DNA of 6,319 nt, from NCBI GenBank assembly GCA_023487965.1, contig JAMDBV010000020.1, positions 1 through 6,319 on the forward strand, given 5' to 3'. This document shows, in pieces, positions 4,749 to 6,319 of the stretch; position 1 is the first letter of the stretch, and each line of letters opens with the position of its first letter. Made by a program: the position numbers and the translations under genes. This DNA is from Patescibacteria group bacterium. Lineage in GTDB: Bacteria > Patescibacteriota > Minisyncoccia > Phycocordibacterales > PALSA-1337. The notes under the pieces are model-generated. The model worked only from the letters and a program-made list of their open reading frames with translations, was not told where the DNA came from and did not search any database.

Positions 4749-4776
4749 GATTCGAAAACTCATTGTCTTTCAATGA
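4749..4776 (-). terminator. Weak candidate terminator of thrS
   Basis: On the minus strand, TCATTG and CAATGA (complement of 4771-4776 and 4760-4765) form a six-base-pair stem with a five-base loop, followed by GTTTTCG. It lies 16 bases after the thrS stop. The stem is short and AT-rich and the T-run is only four bases, so termination here is uncertain. Confidence 0.3.
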
Positions 4777-4791
4777 AGCTACAAAACTGTC

Positions 4792-6319
4792 TTACCTCTT
4801 CTCCTCATTCTCCCTCACCAACTCTTTCACAACCTCTGCCAAGTCTTTTTGTCCCAAATTGCCTTTGTCGCGACTCTCGAGCGTTATTTTGCCGGCGTCG
4901 ATATCCTTGTCGCCGATAATGATGAAGTAGGGGATTTTGGCATTTTTGGCATTGCGGACTTTCTTGCCAAAACCGGTATCGGCGAGATCAAGCTCACAAC
5001 GCAAACCGGCATCAACCAGCGCGTCGCGCACTTCGCACGCTCTCTCATGATGTGCTTCACCGACCGGAATGATTGCCACTTGAACGGGTGAAAGCCAAAG
5101 AGGGAAATTGCCGGCATAATGCTCGATAAGTATCGACATATACCGTTCGATCGAACCCATGATGGCGCAATGGATCATGACGATACGCTCCTGTTCGCCT
5201 TTTTCATTCATGCAATAGAGATCAAACCTCTCCGGCAAGTTCATGTCGAGCTGAATAGTGGCGACTTGCCATTCCCGGCCCAGAGAATCCTCGGCCATGA
5301 AGTCGATCTTCGGTCCATAGAATGCCGCTTCGCCAACGGATTCGGTGGCGTTCACACCTTTTTCCCGCACAATATCGCGCAAGGCATTCTCGGCATTGAC
5401 CCATTCTGATTCGGTACCGAGATATTTGTCCATATGTTTCGGATCATGCAGAGAAAGTCTCGGGGAAAGTTTGAAACCGACCGTACTGTAAAATGTATTG
5501 ATGATATTCCAGACTTTGAGCATTTCTTCTTTGACCTGATTGTGCCTACAGAAGACGTGAGCATCATCCTGGGTAATACATCGCACACGCGAAAGGCCGG
5601 CGAGTTCGCCCGACTGCTCGTCGCGGTAAACCATGGTTGTATTTGCGTATCGCTGAGGCAATTCTTTGTAGCTGTGCAATTTGCGGGCGTATATCTGCGT
5701 ATGATGCGGACAATTCATCGGTTTCATGGCGAAAACATGATTTTCGCGAGTTGTAATCTTGAAGAGTTCGTCTTTGAATTTGTCCCAATGACCGCTTCGT
5801 TCGTATAGGTCACGTTTGGTTATGTGGGGAATCTCGACTTTCTGATATCCTTCTTTGTGTCGCAGTTGCCATACATAACCGTCAAGGATCTCTCGCATAA
5901 GCATGCCTTTTGGTGTCCAAAGAGGCAAACCGGAACCGACAAGGTCCGAGAATGTGAATAGGTCGAGCTCTTTGCCGAGCTTTTTGTGATCGCGAGCGGC
6001 CGCGGCGGCCAAGCGATCTTCGTAGGCTTTCAATTCTTCGGCACTGTCAAAAGCGTAACCGTAAATACGCGTTAGCATTGCATTTGCTTCATCGCCGCGC
6101 CAATACGCGCCGGCTATACGTGACAATTTGAAACTGTCCGGAGATATGTCCTTGGCCGGTTCGTCGGAGTGTCCGCCTCGGCAAAGATCGGTGAAATTGC
6201 CGGCGGTATACAGGGTGACCGGTTCATTCTTGGCGACGATCTCGTCTATTAGCTCCAGTTTGTACTTATTGTCCTTGAATTGTTTGCGGGCTTCCTCGGC
6301 CTTTACTTCTCGGCCCTTG
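4792..6319 (-). CDS. thrS: Threonyl-tRNA synthetase (5' end outside window)
   Basis: The frame is open to the right edge and gives 508 residues, ending at TAA (4792-4794). The enzyme joins threonine to tRNA-Thr using ATP in the cytoplasm. The visible protein starts in the second additional domain, with its FTDLCRGGH motif (42-50). The class II catalytic core follows. It has the motif 1 region around GMLMREILDGYVW, motif 2 VYRDEQSGELAGLSR with R232, and motif 3 GSIER with R392. Zinc-binding residues that read threonine are C203 in MNCPHH, H254 in QDDAHVF and H383 in MIHCAIMG. The anticodon-binding domain runs from about 411 (PVQVAIIPVG) to the end. About 70-130 N-terminal residues are missing, so a TGS domain cannot be judged. 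A TTG at 6124-6126 lies inside the conserved FKLSRIAGAYWRG block and is not the start. Compared with classic bacterial enzymes, CRGPH is CRGGH, NCPGH is NCPHH and IHRAI is IHCAI. Confidence 0.98.
   Translation of the reverse strand, partial: KGREVKAEEARKQFKDNKYKLELIDEIVAKNEPVTLYTAGNFTDLCRGGHSDEPAKDISPDSFKLSRIAGAYWRGDEANAMLTRIYGYAFDSAEELKAYEDRLAAAAARDHKKLGKELDLFTFSDLVGSGLPLWTPKGMLMREILDGYVWQLRHKEGYQKVEIPHITKRDLYERSGHWDKFKDELFKITTRENHVFAMKPMNCPHHTQIYARKLHSYKELPQRYANTTMVYRDEQSGELAGLSRVRCITQDDAHVFCRHNQVKEEMLKVWNIINTFYSTVGFKLSPRLSLHDPKHMDKYLGTESEWVNAENALRDIVREKGVNATESVGEAAFYGPKIDFMAEDSLGREWQVATIQLDMNLPERFDLYCMNEKGEQERIVMIHCAIMGSIERYMSILIEHYAGNFPLWLSPVQVAIIPVGEAHHERACEVRDALVDAGLRCELDLADTGFGKKVRNAKNAKIPYFIIIGDKDIDAGKITLESRDKGNLGQKDLAEVVKELVRENEEKR

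Noticed and set aside
4849..5808. Several plus-strand reading frames of 80-124 residues within thrS
   Set aside because: They are antisense to a highly conserved thrS sequence and show no domain of their own.
6124..6126. TTG as start of thrS
   Set aside because: The frame continues to the right edge and includes the conserved DLCRGGH motif; TTG is the leucine in FKLSRIAG.
1..6319. CRISPR array, tRNA, rRNA or alternative genetic code
   Set aside because: No regularly spaced repeats or RNA gene motifs were found, and TGA functions as a stop for several genes.

Overview
The window looks like a chromosomal piece from an uncultured bacterium, most plausibly of the Candidate Phyla Radiation (Patescibacteria). 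This is inference. It rests on a lineage-variant threonyl-tRNA synthetase, a divergent GreA-like protein, small single-domain IS200/REP-type transposases and compact gene packing. The standard genetic code fits: TGA ends several genes and none interrupts a conserved frame.

Layout, left to right. (1) 1-380: the 3' part of a Y1 (HUH) transposase gene, running in from the left edge, followed by a strong GC hairpin. (2) 465-1654: a plus-strand two-gene operon. It has a recognisable promoter, a divergent GreA/GreB-family protein, a guanylate-kinase-like protein coupled to it by a GTGA overlap, and a strong intrinsic terminator. (3) 1628-4081: a convergent, AT-rich, minus-strand four-gene operon with almost no spacing. 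In transcription order it encodes a class I SAM methyltransferase, a small MazG-like protein with eroded metal ligands, a second SAM methyltransferase and a CYTH-domain (triphosphate tunnel) protein. The plus-strand terminator lies inside the last codons of the CYTH gene. (4) 4172-4735: a complete, compact IS200/REP-type element. Its single Y1 transposase gene is flanked by two same-orientation CUUG-loop hairpins and by an 8-base direct repeat. (5) 4792-6319: the 3' five-sixths or so of thrS on the minus strand, running off the right edge.

thrS is ordinary core metabolism. The stretch between the two HUH transposases looks like accessory DNA. By hand count of sample lines, the minus-strand operon is about 27-43% GC, against about 40-55% for thrS, the second transposase and the greA-like gene. 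Its genes also lack Shine-Dalgarno sequences, which both genes of the facing operon have. Four of the six proteins in the accessory block belong to families that handle nucleoside phosphates or RNA polymerase: GreA-like, Gmk-like, MazG-like and CYTH. The other two are methyltransferases. No known system with this composition comes to mind, so a joint function is a hypothesis only.
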